Made by a program: the position numbers and the translations under genes. This document shows positions 33,320-43,028 of a stretch of DNA of 64,000 nucleotides, one piece after another. Under the pieces are notes generated by a model that did no database searches, was not told where the DNA came from, and saw only the letters and a program-made list of their open reading frames with translations. This stretch comes from CAWGHZ01 sp963775315. GTDB taxonomy: Bacteria; Pseudomonadota; Alphaproteobacteria; MPNO01; DASWLB01. How positions within the stretch are numbered: position 1 is the stretch's first letter; every line of letters starts with the position of its first letter. The DNA is taken from the NCBI GenBank assembly GCA_963775315.1, contig CAVZIN010000007.1, positions 1,798,001 to 1,862,000 on the forward strand, given 5' to 3'.

Positions 33320-34523
33320 ACGGGTCCTGCCCGCGGCGCTCGTCGTCGCGGCATGGATGGTGATGGCGCTGCCGGCCGCGCCCGCGCGCGCGGATGTGGG
33401 CGACCGGCTGAAGGAGGTCGAGAAGGCGCTCGGCCAGAGCCGCGAGAAATCCCAGGCGCTCGACCAGGAGGCCAAGTCCCTGGCCGAGGAGGCCGACCGG
33501 CTGCGCGCCGAGTCGGTCAAGTCTGCGCGCAAGGCCCAGGACCTGGAATCGGAGATGTCGGACCTGGAGCGCGAGCTCGCCGATCTCGGCACGCGCGAAG
33601 CCGCGCGCACCCGGGCGCTGGAGGCCGCACGCGGCCGGCTCGCCGCCCTGCTCGGCGCGCTGGAGCGGCTGGCCAGGAACCCGCCCGCGGCCCTGCTCGC
33701 CGCGCCCGGCACGCCCAACGACACGGTAAGGAGCGCCATCCTGCTGCGTGCCGCGGTGCCCGAGGTCAACCGACGGGCCAAGGCGCTGGGCGCCCAACTG
33801 GACGAGATCGCCAAGCTGCGCGCCGGTGTCACGAGCCGCCGCGTCGCCCTCGCGACCGCCGGGAAGGAGCTCGCCGCCCAGCGCGCCAGCCTCGCCAAGC
33901 TGGTCGTCGAGAAGTCACGCATCGAGGCGCAGAACCGGGCCGATAGCGGCGCCGAGGCCAAGCGCACCGCCGCCCTCGCCGCCCAGGCGAAGTCGCTGCA
34001 CGACCTGATGGCCCGGATCGAGGCCGGTGCCGCCGCGCGCCCCCCCGCGAAGCCGGCCGCGGCCGCGCCCCGTCCGCCGCGCCATCCCGAACAGACCGCG
34101 CGCATCGAGGAAGGCCCGACCCCGTCGGTCGGCGGCCTCCCCCTGCCCGCCCGCGGCGAAATCACGCAGCATTTCGGCGAAGACGACCACATGGGCGGGC
34201 GCACCAAGGGCATCCGGATCCGGACGCGGCCCGCTGCGCAGGTGGTGGCGCCGGCGAACGGGGTGGTGGTGTTCGCCGCGCCGTTCCACGGCTATGGGCG
34301 GCTATTGATCATCAAGTCCGGCGGGGAATATCATGCGCTCCTCGGCGGTTTGGCGCGGATCGAGGCCGAGGTGGGCCAGTCCGTGCTGGCGGGGGAGCCC
34401 GTCGGGGTGATGCAGGATTCACCGGGCGGCGATCCCGTCCTATACTTCGAGTTGCGCCGCAAGGGGCAGCCGATCAACCCGCTGCCGTGGCTCGCGGCAA
34501 GGAACAGCAAGGTAAACGGATGA
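33273..34523 (+). CDS. EnvC-like murein hydrolase activator (degenerate M23 domain)
   Basis: The 416-residue protein has an N-terminal signal/anchor (VLPAALVVAAWMVMALPAAP). A long coiled coil (about 45-125 and 165-250) and a C-terminal LytM/M23 domain (about 295-410) follow. The M23 zinc ligands are not kept: TKGIRIRTR replaces HxGIDI-type sequence and VLYFELRRKG replaces the usual HLHFE motif. The domain is thus probably non-catalytic and, like E. coli EnvC, would activate an amidase at division. The GTG start at 33273 overlaps gpmI. The stop overlaps ctpA (ATGA). Confidence 0.85.
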   Translation: MRRKEIGRKVPAPRPERVLPAALVVAAWMVMALPAAPARADVGDRLKEVEKALGQSREKSQALDQEAKSLAEEADRLRAESVKSARKAQDLESEMSDLERELADLGTREAARTRALEAARGRLAALLGALERLARNPPAALLAAPGTPNDTVRSAILLRAAVPEVNRRAKALGAQLDEIAKLRAGVTSRRVALATAGKELAAQRASLAKLVVEKSRIEAQNRADSGAEAKRTAALAAQAKSLHDLMARIEAGAAARPPAKPAAAAPRPPRHPEQTARIEEGPTPSVGGLPLPARGEITQHFGEDDHMGGRTKGIRIRTRPAAQVVAPANGVVVFAAPFHGYGRLLIIKSGGEYHALLGGLARIEAEVGQSVLAGEPVGVMQDSPGGDPVLYFELRRKGQPINPLPWLAARNSKVNG

Positions 34524-35935
34524 TTCGAAAGACCGTTCTCGCGGCATCGGCCGCGGTGGCGCTGCTCTTGGTGCCGATGTCGGTCGGTGCGCAGGACGAC
34601 AGCTCCGAGACCTACCGCCAGCTCAACCTGTTCGGCGACGTGTTCGAGCGCGTGCGGGCCGACTACGTCGACAAGGTTTCGGACGAGAAGCTGATCGAGA
34701 ACGCCATCAACGGCATGCTCTCGTCGCTCGACCCGCATTCGAGCTACCTCAACGCCAAGAACTTCCGCGACATGCAGGTGCAGACCCGCGGCGAGTTCGG
34801 CGGGCTCGGCATCGAGGTCACGATGGAGAACGGCTTCGTCAAGGTGGTGACGCCGATCGACGGCACGCCGGCCGCCAAGGCTGGGCTGAAGCCGGGCGAC
34901 CTGATCGTTGCACTGGACAAGCACCCGGTGCAGGGCATGACGCTGAACGACGCGGTCGAGAAGATGCGCGGCCGCGTCAACTCGGACATCGTCCTCACCA
35001 TCCGGCGCACCGGGCGCGAGCCGTTCGACGTGACGCTGACCCGCGCCGTGGTGAAGGTTCAGTCGGTCCGCTACCACACCGAGGGCAATATCGGCTACAT
35101 CCGCATCACCTCGTTCAACGAGCAGACGATGACCGGGCTGGAAAAGGGCATCGCCAAGATCAAGGACAAGCTCGGCGCCAATCTGAGGGGCTACGTGCTC
35201 GATCTGCGCAACAACCCGGGCGGGCTGCTGCAGCAGTCGGTGGCGGTGGCCGACGCCTTCATCGACAAGGGCGAGATCGTGTCCACCCGCGCCCGCCGGC
35301 CAGAGGATTCGCAGCGCTTCAACGCGAAGCCGGGAGACCTGGCGAAAGGCTTGCCGATCGTGGTGCTGATCAATGGCGGATCGGCCTCGGCGTCTGAGAT
35401 CGTCGCTGGCGCGCTGCAGGACCACCACCGCGCGATCATCATGGGCACCCGCTCGTTCGGCAAGGGATCGGTACAGACCATCATCCCGCTGGCCGGCCAC
35501 GGCGCGATCCGACTGACGACCGCGCGCTACTACACCCCGTCCGGCCGGTCGATCCAGGCCAAGGGCATCGAGCCCGACATCCTGGTGCCGCAGGCGAAGC
35601 TGGAGGTGGTCGAGACCGGCCCGTCCGAGCACGAGGCCGACCTCAAGGGCGCACTCGCCAACCCCGATGACGCCGCCAAGGCGAAGAAGGAAGAGAGCGA
35701 GGAAAAGAACGGCACGGCCAAGCCCGGCGCCAAGACTCCCGCCCCCGGCGCCAAGACTCCCACCCCCGGCGCCAAAACGCCCGGTCCGGGCGCCGAGAAT
35801 GCCAAGCCGAAGCCCGCGATCGGCACCGCGGCGGAGGCCGAGGGCGAGGACAAGGCGCCGCAGGACTACCAGCTCCAGCGCGCGCTCGACCTGATCCATG
35901 GCATCGCGCTCTATCAGGCGCGGGTGACCAACTGA
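34520..35935 (+). CDS. ctpA: C-terminal processing peptidase (S41 family)
   Basis: The 471-residue protein has a signal peptide (VLAASAAVALLLVPMSVGAQ). A PDZ domain (about 85-165: FGGLGIEVTMENGFVKVVTP) is followed by the S41 protease core with catalytic Ser in INGGSASASEIVAGALQDH and Lys in SFGKGSVQ. The C-terminal tail contains about three copies of a 7-residue GAKTP(A/T)P-like repeat, encoded by a 21-bp tandem repeat near 35725-35795. The start is at 34520, overlapping the EnvC-like stop. It is probably periplasmic, and may process envelope hydrolases with its neighbour. Confidence 0.93.
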   Translation: MIRKTVLAASAAVALLLVPMSVGAQDDSSETYRQLNLFGDVFERVRADYVDKVSDEKLIENAINGMLSSLDPHSSYLNAKNFRDMQVQTRGEFGGLGIEVTMENGFVKVVTPIDGTPAAKAGLKPGDLIVALDKHPVQGMTLNDAVEKMRGRVNSDIVLTIRRTGREPFDVTLTRAVVKVQSVRYHTEGNIGYIRITSFNEQTMTGLEKGIAKIKDKLGANLRGYVLDLRNNPGGLLQQSVAVADAFIDKGEIVSTRARRPEDSQRFNAKPGDLAKGLPIVVLINGGSASASEIVAGALQDHHRAIIMGTRSFGKGSVQTIIPLAGHGAIRLTTARYYTPSGRSIQAKGIEPDILVPQAKLEVVETGPSEHEADLKGALANPDDAAKAKKEESEEKNGTAKPGAKTPAPGAKTPTPGAKTPGPGAENAKPKPAIGTAAEAEGEDKAPQDYQLQRALDLIHGIALYQARVTN

Positions 35936-35970
35936 CCGCCGCGGAGATGGCGGGCGGCGGACCGGATCCG

Positions 35971-36005
35971 CCCTCTCTCGGCCCCACCCTCTCGAGGAGA
36001 GAGGG
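35971..36005. repeat. Inverted repeat CCCTCTCT...AGAGAGGG
   Basis: Eight-base perfect arms (35971-35978 and 35998-36005) enclose a 19-base loop downstream of ctpA, followed by a third GAGAGAGGG block. It resembles the pyrimidine/purine hairpin repeats at 60282-60431 and may slow transcription between ctpA and the next gene. Confidence 0.4.
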
Positions 36006-36040
36006 CTTGAGAGAGAGGGTTGCCGCCCGAGGCAGGCTGA

Positions 36041-37420
36041 ATGGCGCCGTCCTCCTCGCGTCCTAGGCGCCGGCTGGGAAGCCGGCTGCCCCTCGCGCTG
36101 CTCGCCGCGCTCCTGATCGCGGCGGGCGGCGTCGCGCTATGGATCGAGACGGAGGGCCCGCCGCCGCCCGCCCGGCCCGCCGTGAGCGTGGCGCTCGCGC
36201 CGCGACCCGCCGGGGCATCCACCGCCGCCAAGACCACCCCCGCCGCAAAGGTGCCCGCCACGGCCGCAGCGACGCCGGCACAACCGGTCAGCCCTCCGCC
36301 GGCCGAGCCGGGGGCGCCGACACCCGCGGCCTCGGCCGCACCGGATGCCGCTGCCGCCCCCGCCACGGCCGCAGCCCCACCGACCAGCCCGACGTCCTCC
36401 GACGCCATCCCGCCACCTCCGCCCGAGGCGCCGCCAGCCCCGCCCGAGCCGCCCGCCGCCGCACCCGCCCCCAAGCCGCAGGCACAGGCGGCCCCCACGC
36501 CTGCGACGCCGACGCCGCCGGCCGAGGTCGCTTCCCTGCCTCCGCCGCCGCCCGCGCCGGAAGGCTACCGCCCGCCGCCGCTGAGCGGGACCGGCGCGCT
36601 GGCGCCGGCGCCCGACCCGGCGCTGGTGCAGTCCACGCCGGAAGGGCCGCTGCCGGTGGTCGCGCCCGATGGGCGGCGCGCCTGGCAGGTTTACGCCCGC
36701 CCGTTCGACCCCGAAGACAAGCGCCCGCGCATCGCCATCCTAATCGCCGGGCTGGGTCCGTCCTCCGCCGGCACCGAGGCGGCGATCCAGGGGCTGCCGG
36801 GCGGCGTTTCGCTCGCCTTCTGGCCCTATGCCGACAACATCGAGCGCTGGATCCGCCTCGCCCGCGCCGCCGGGCACGAGGTACTGCTCAACCTGCCGAT
36901 GGAGCCGGAGAACTATCCCGACTTCGATCCCGGACCGAAGACGCTGCTCACTTCGCTGTCGACCGAACAGAACCTGGAGCGGCTCGACTGGGCGCTGTCG
37001 CGCGTCACCGGCTATGTCGGCGTCGCCGACTTTCTCGGCGCGCGGTTCACCGCCTCGCGGCGCGACGTGACGCCGGTGCTGGAAGCGATCCAGCGCCGCG
37101 GGCTGGTGTTCGTCGACAGCCGGATGACGGCGCAGAGCGTCGCGCCCGAGGTCGCGCAGTCGATCGGCCTGCCCTGGGTGTCGGGGACGCGCTTCCTCGA
37201 CGACCCGCAAGTGTCGCGCGATGCGATCGACACGCGGCTGCGCGAGCTGGAATCGATCGCCCGGGTGCAGCATTTCGCGCTCGGCATCGGCTCGCCCTAT
37301 CCCGTGACGCTCGAACGGGTGGCGGCCTGGGCCGAACGGCTGGACGAGAAGGGCTTCGCCCTCGCCCCGGTAACCGCCGTCGTCCAGCGCCCCAGCGCGG
37401 TAAGCGCGCGCGCCCAATGA
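36041..37420 (+). CDS. Divergent polysaccharide deacetylase family protein (DUF610)
   Basis: The 459-residue protein has one N-terminal membrane helix (LPLALLAALLIAAGGVALWI), a Pro/Ala-rich linker of about 150 residues, and a C-terminal NodB-like domain (about 220-440). The domain includes RIAILIAGLGPSSAGTEAAI, NLPMEPENYPDFDPGPKTLL and GVADFLGARFTASRRDVTPV. The place after ctpA and before rppH is the usual alphaproteobacterial order. The periplasmic substrate is unknown. Confidence 0.9.
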   Translation: MAPSSSRPRRRLGSRLPLALLAALLIAAGGVALWIETEGPPPPARPAVSVALAPRPAGASTAAKTTPAAKVPATAAATPAQPVSPPPAEPGAPTPAASAAPDAAAAPATAAAPPTSPTSSDAIPPPPPEAPPAPPEPPAAAPAPKPQAQAAPTPATPTPPAEVASLPPPPPAPEGYRPPPLSGTGALAPAPDPALVQSTPEGPLPVVAPDGRRAWQVYARPFDPEDKRPRIAILIAGLGPSSAGTEAAIQGLPGGVSLAFWPYADNIERWIRLARAAGHEVLLNLPMEPENYPDFDPGPKTLLTSLSTEQNLERLDWALSRVTGYVGVADFLGARFTASRRDVTPVLEAIQRRGLVFVDSRMTAQSVAPEVAQSIGLPWVSGTRFLDDPQVSRDAIDTRLRELESIARVQHFALGIGSPYPVTLERVAAWAERLDEKGFALAPVTAVVQRPSAVSARAQ

Positions 37421-37920
37421 GCGCGACCGTCGACGGCGAAGCGCGCAGCTACCGGCCCGGGGTCGGCATCATGCTGATCGACCGGCGCGGACGCGCCTTC
37501 GTCGGGCGACGCATCGACATGGCGGACGAAAATTGGCAGATGCCGCAGGGTGGCATCGATCCCGGCGAGGCGCCGCGCGACGCGGCACTTCGCGAGCTCG
37601 CCGAGGAGGCGGGCACCCGCAAGGCCGAGATCCTCGCCGAGACTCGCGACTGGCTCAGCTACGATCTGCCCGCCGAGCTCGCCGGGCGGATGTGGGGCGG
37701 GCGCCATCGCGGCCAGCGCCAGAAATGGTTCGCCTGCCGCTTCACCGGCACCGACGCCGATATCCGGCTCGATGCGCACGGCCACCCGGAATTCTCCGAC
37801 TGGCGGTGGGAGGCGGTCGAGCGGCTGCCGTCCCTGATCGTGCCGTTCAAGCGCCCGCTCTACGAGGCGGTGGTGCGCGAATTCGCCGTGGTCGCGCGGC
37901 GCATCGCGGCCGAAGGCTGA
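37417..37920 (+). CDS. rppH: RNA pyrophosphohydrolase (Nudix)
   Basis: The 167-residue protein begins YRPGVGIMLIDRRGRAFVGR within the first 30 residues, then WQMPQGGIDPGEAPRDAALR and ELAEEAGT, which together form the Nudix box (G-x5-E-x7-REx2EExG). The WxGQxQKWF-like GGRHRGQRQKWFACRF is typical of RppH. It removes 5' pyrophosphate to start mRNA decay. The ATG overlaps the upstream stop (ATGA). Confidence 0.93.
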   Translation: MSATVDGEARSYRPGVGIMLIDRRGRAFVGRRIDMADENWQMPQGGIDPGEAPRDAALRELAEEAGTRKAEILAETRDWLSYDLPAELAGRMWGGRHRGQRQKWFACRFTGTDADIRLDAHGHPEFSDWRWEAVERLPSLIVPFKRPLYEAVVREFAVVARRIAAEG

Positions 37921-38044
37921 GCGCGTCGATCCGTCGTGGCGAACGGCATCGCGAGCGAGGCGACGTTCGTCCGCATCCGCGCGTCCATCAGCTTTGCTTA
38001 GCGCGAGACCCGATCCGCGCCGGGGCCGCCGCGCGGGCGCGCGG

Positions 38045-38860
38045 TTAGACCATTACCCGGCCGCCATGGCGAACATAGAAGCAGATCGCGCGGCCCGTGA
38101 TCATGCCGAGCGCGCGGCTGATGCCGTGCCACACGCCGAGCCCGACCGCGTGGAAGAACATCTCCGCGATGCGCGCGTGATGGTCCGGCCGGTAGAAGGC
38201 GAGCGCGGTCTGCGAGTAGGCGCGCGCATTCTCGCGCCGGTCGTAGGGGCGGTCGAACACGTTCGCGGCGTAGTAGGCATAGGCGAGCTCGTCGTCCTGC
38301 GTCTCGCACACGCGGCTCACGGCGACCCGGACACGCCGCCACAGCGCCAGCCGCTCGCGCTCCTGGTAGCGGACGAGGTTGCGGTGGAACAGCGCGTAGT
38401 GGGCCGCCTCGTCGCTCGCGATGCGCTGGCAGATCGCCTTCAGCACCGGCTCCTCCGTCGCGTCGGCGAGGGCGGTGTAGTAGGTGTGCGTTCCGGTCTC
38501 GACGAGGCAGCGCGAGATCAGCTCTCCGGTGCGCGTGCCGCGCACGGATTCGGAGGCGTCGAGAGGCAGGCGAAACCCGTCGAGGAAGCGCTGCATCGAG
38601 GTGTCGAAATCGAAACCCGGATCGGCGAGTTTCGCCCAGCGTGCAAGGACGACGCCGTGCTGGCGCTCTTCGAGCTCCCAGTTGCGGACGGCTTTCTGGA
38701 AGCGCGGGTCATCGTGGAACACGTTGCAGAGATACGTGGTGTAGTCCCGCGAGTTGTACTCGACGAGACTCGCCGCCTTGGCGATCTTGACGATCCCTGG
38801 ATCGACCTTCGACGGGTCGAATGCGTGCCACGGGATGTCGTCGGGAGTCCAACCCGACAT
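38045..38860 (-). CDS. Ferritin-like diiron protein (acyl-ACP desaturase-like)
   Basis: The 271-residue helical protein carries diiron ligand motifs: ELEERQHG near residue 70, LVETGTHTYYTAL near 125, and ASDEAAHYALFHRNL near 155. These are typical of the ferritin-like superfamily close to stearoyl-ACP desaturases. Start at 38860 (MSGWTPDDIPWHAFDPSKVD) follows GGGAGGT on the minus strand. The substrate cannot be deduced; NCBI-style naming would be an acyl-ACP desaturase family protein. Confidence 0.75.
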   Translation of the reverse strand: MSGWTPDDIPWHAFDPSKVDPGIVKIAKAASLVEYNSRDYTTYLCNVFHDDPRFQKAVRNWELEERQHGVVLARWAKLADPGFDFDTSMQRFLDGFRLPLDASESVRGTRTGELISRCLVETGTHTYYTALADATEEPVLKAICQRIASDEAAHYALFHRNLVRYQERERLALWRRVRVAVSRVCETQDDELAYAYYAANVFDRPYDRRENARAYSQTALAFYRPDHHARIAEMFFHAVGLGVWHGISRALGMITGRAICFYVRHGGRVMV

Positions 38861-39003
38861 GGGGCACCTCCCTCGTCTCTGTTCCAACTCCAACGCTACA
38901 GGGGAATCTAGTTCACACGGGCGGCCCTGCAAGCAGGAAATTTGTCGCATGCCGCGCACCGCGGTCCCGCTGCGCGGCCAGCGATCCCATCCGCGCCAAC
39001 GGG

Positions 39004-39342
39004 TTAGAGGGCATCGGCGTCCGTCTCCCCGGTCCTGATTCGCACCGCGGAGGCGACGTCGACGACGAAGATCTTGCCGTCCCCGACGTGGCCGGTGTTG
39101 GCCGATTCCCGGATCGCCTTGACCGCCGCGTCCTCGAGATCGTCGGGCACGACCACCTCGATCTTCACCTTCGGCACGAACAGCACGGTGTACTCCGCGC
39201 CGCGATAGATTTCGGTGTGGCCCTTCTGGCGGCCGAAGCCGCGCGTCTCGCTCACCGTCATGCCCTGAATGCCCAGCGCCGTCAGGGCCTCGCGCACGTC
39301 ATCGAGCTTGGACGGCTTGATGATCGCGATCAAAAGCTTCAT
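39004..39342 (-). CDS. glnK: P-II family nitrogen regulator
   Basis: The 112-residue protein begins MKLLIAIIKPSKLDDVREAL. The uridylylatable Tyr is at position 51 in the T-loop RGAEYTV, and VGDGKIFVVDVASAVRIRTG is the conserved ATP-binding end. It binds ATP/2-oxoglutarate and gates AmtB. It lies 27 bp after amtB, in the order amtB-glnK, opposite to the common glnK-amtB order. Confidence 0.93.
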   Translation of the reverse strand: MKLLIAIIKPSKLDDVREALTALGIQGMTVSETRGFGRQKGHTEIYRGAEYTVLFVPKVKIEVVVPDDLEDAAVKAIRESANTGHVGDGKIFVVDVASAVRIRTGETDADAL

Positions 39343-39369
39343 GTAGGTCCCCCTGAGATCGTCCGCCCG

Positions 39370-40695
39370 CTACAGGTTGTAGCCGCGCTCGCCGTGGTCC
39401 GAGAGGTCGAGACCCTCGGTCTCCTTCTCCGGCCCGACCCGCAATCCCACCGCGGCGTCGATCAGCTTGAGGAGGATATAGGTCACCACCACCGACCAGG
39501 CCACAACCGCGAGCACGCCGATCACCTGCGCGGTGAGCTGGCGGGCCATGTCCATGCCGGCGGCGTAGCCGACGCCGCCTGCAGCCTTCGACACGAGCAG
39601 CGCCACCAGGATCACCCCGAGGATGCCGCCGACGCCGTGGACCGCGAACACGTCGAGCGAATCGTCGATGCGGAGCCGGATCTTGATCAGCGACACCATC
39701 CGGTAGCACACGAAACCCGCCGCCACGCCGATGGCGAGCGCGCCGGCGGGGCCGACGAAACCCGAGGCCGGCGTGATGGTGGCGAGGCCCGCGATCGTGC
39801 CGGTGACGAGCCCGACCACCGAAGGCTTGCCGTGGCCCAGCCATTCCAGCGTCATCCAGGTGAGCGACGCCGTCGCGGCGGCGATGTGGGTGACCAGCAT
39901 CGCCATGCCGGCATGTCCGTTGGCGGCGAGCGCGCTGCCCGCGTTGAACCCGTACCACCCGACCCAAAGCATGGCCGCGCCGGTCACGGTCATCCCCGGC
40001 GAGTGCGGCGGGGTGAGCTCGTACGGGAAGTCGCGGCGGCGGCCGAGCACCATCGCGAACACCAGCGCCGACGAGCCCGCCGTCGCATGTACCACGAGCC
40101 CGCCGGCGAAATCGAGCACGCCCATCCCGGCGAGCCAGCCGCCGCCCCACACCCAATGGGTCACCGGCACGTAGACCGCGAGCAGCCAGAACGCACTGAA
40201 TGCGATCACCGCCGGAAAGCGCACGCGCTCGACATAGGCGCCGATGATCAGCGCCGGAGTGATGATCGCGAACGTCATCTGGAACATGAAGAACACGGAT
40301 TCCGGGACGTGCGACGAGGTCAACGGCCCGTCGAACCCGATCCCCGCGAGGAACGCGTTGCCGAGCCCGCCGATCCATCCGTTCGCGGCGGCGCCCGATC
40401 CGAAGGCCAGCGTGTAGCCGCAGACCAGCCACAGCACCGAGGCGAGCGAGGCGACCGTGAAGCAGTGCATCATCACCGACATGACGTTCCGGGCGCGCAC
40501 CAGCCCGCCATAGAACAGCGCGAGGCCCGGCAGGGTCATGAACAGCACCAGCGCGGTGGCGGTCAGCAGCCAGGCGGTGTTGGCGCCGTCGAGCGCCGCC
40601 GCCGGCCGTCCTTGCGCCCAGGCCGGCCCCGCCACGAGCACAAGCGCCGCCGCCGCGCCCCCAAGGGACGCCCAGCGCGTACCGCGTGCCTGCAT
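39370..40695 (-). CDS. amtB: Ammonium transporter AmtB
   Basis: The 441-residue protein has a signal peptide (LGGAAAALVLVAGPAWAQ) and eleven predicted membrane helices. Conserved features include FYGGLVRARNVMSVMMH, the twin pore histidines (GGLVVHATAGSSALVF and VFAVHGVGGILG) and the GFNAGSAL loop. The start at 40695 (MQARGTRW) places the signal at the N-terminus; longer frames upstream are unsupported. It transports ammonium and is blocked by the P-II protein encoded next. Confidence 0.94.
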   Translation of the reverse strand: MQARGTRWASLGGAAAALVLVAGPAWAQGRPAAALDGANTAWLLTATALVLFMTLPGLALFYGGLVRARNVMSVMMHCFTVASLASVLWLVCGYTLAFGSGAAANGWIGGLGNAFLAGIGFDGPLTSSHVPESVFFMFQMTFAIITPALIIGAYVERVRFPAVIAFSAFWLLAVYVPVTHWVWGGGWLAGMGVLDFAGGLVVHATAGSSALVFAMVLGRRRDFPYELTPPHSPGMTVTGAAMLWVGWYGFNAGSALAANGHAGMAMLVTHIAAATASLTWMTLEWLGHGKPSVVGLVTGTIAGLATITPASGFVGPAGALAIGVAAGFVCYRMVSLIKIRLRIDDSLDVFAVHGVGGILGVILVALLVSKAAGGVGYAAGMDMARQLTAQVIGVLAVVAWSVVVTYILLKLIDAAVGLRVGPEKETEGLDLSDHGERGYNL

Positions 40696-41136
40696 TGGAA
40701 TTCTCCTCCCGCCCCCTTCGGGGGTACGGGCGGCCCCGGTCCGCCGGCACGAATCGAGCGCAGTCGCGCGCTGCGCGTCCGGCTCGCCGTCCGACAAAAC
40801 GGGTTCCCGCCCGCTTCCCTGATCCACGGGAATAATGGGGCGAATCTCGCCGCGCTGTAAACACGCGGCGCGTCGCGGGGTCGGCCCGGATCGCTTCGTC
40901 GTTGGCCGGTTCTAGAGCGGATTTGCGTGACGTCGAATCACGGCGCGATGGCCTCGCCCTTCAACAAGCTCAGGGTGAGGCCGAAAGAGAAAGCCCGCAT
41001 CCAGAGCCTGTCGAAGGATGAGGGCTTCAGCTTGTGGGAAATAGGCTTTAACCGAACGTGCCATGATGCGCCGCGCGCTCCGCGGCGGAACGACCCGGAC
41101 GGAAGAGGCGCGAGGAGGTTCGCGTTCGGCGCGAGG
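40696..41136. other. Intergenic region between atpC end and amtB start
   Basis: About 440 bp without a supported gene. Near amtB it contains a CCCCC-TTC-GGGGG hairpin (about 40720-40732). Towards atpC lies a 135-bp copy of a dispersed repeat (40913-41047). I found no clear sigma-54 promoter ahead of amtB. Confidence 0.4.
40913..41047. repeat. Dispersed intergenic repeat, copy 1
   Basis: It begins TAGAGCGGATT and contains GGCCTCGCCCTTC, CAAGCTCAGGGTGAGG and a stem with arms AAGCCC(G)CATCC/GGATGAGGGCTT. A second copy with the same order lies at 56847-56978. It sits just past the atp operon end, where the hairpin could act as a processing or termination element. Its left end resembles the IS630 end (CTAGAGCGGATT) at 9129. 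Confidence 0.65.
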
Positions 41137-41553
41137 TCAGACCGCGCGGCCGCGGTCGATCGCGGCGAGGAGCGCGGTGGCGATCTCGACGCGCTGGACG
41201 GCGAGCGCCTTCTCGTGCGCCTCGACGGCCGCCTCGACGGCCGCGCGCGCCTCGCGCACCCGGTTCTCGGCCTCGGCCCGGTCCGCCTCGGCGATCTTCA
41301 GCGCCTCCTCGGCGAGCACGGTGCAGCGCGCCTCGGTCACCTCGGCGAACCCGCCGGCGACAAAGATCGCCTCGCGCGGATTGCGGTTGGCGTAGATCGT
41401 GATCACGCCGGGACGGAGCGTGGTGAGGAACGGCGCATGGCCGGGCAGGACGCCGAAATCGCCCTCGGCACCCGGCACCACGACCATCTCGACCGCCTCG
41501 GAAATAAGCAGCCGCTCCGGCGAGACCAGCTCGAATTCGACCGTGTCGGCCAT
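41137..41553 (-). CDS. atpC: F1 ATP synthase epsilon subunit
   Basis: The 138-residue protein begins MADTVEFELVSPERLLISEA and VVPGAEGDFGVLPGHAPFLT, the canonical N-terminal beta-sandwich, followed by an Ala-rich two-helix C-terminus. It is the last gene of the atpHAGDC operon, 17 bp after atpD. Confidence 0.95.
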   Translation of the reverse strand: MADTVEFELVSPERLLISEAVEMVVVPGAEGDFGVLPGHAPFLTTLRPGVITIYANRNPREAIFVAGGFAEVTEARCTVLAEEALKIAEADRAEAENRVREARAAVEAAVEAHEKALAVQRVEIATALLAAIDRGRAV

Positions 41554-41570
41554 CTGGATCGAATCCCCGG

Positions 41571-43001
<1,431 letters not shown>

Positions 43002-43028
43002 GGCGTGTCCTCGTTGGTTCCCGGCCGC

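Noticed and set aside
38821..40860. 679-codon plus-strand open frame
   Set aside because: It lies antisense to amtB and glnK and has a His/Arg/Asp-rich composition typical of a shadow frame.
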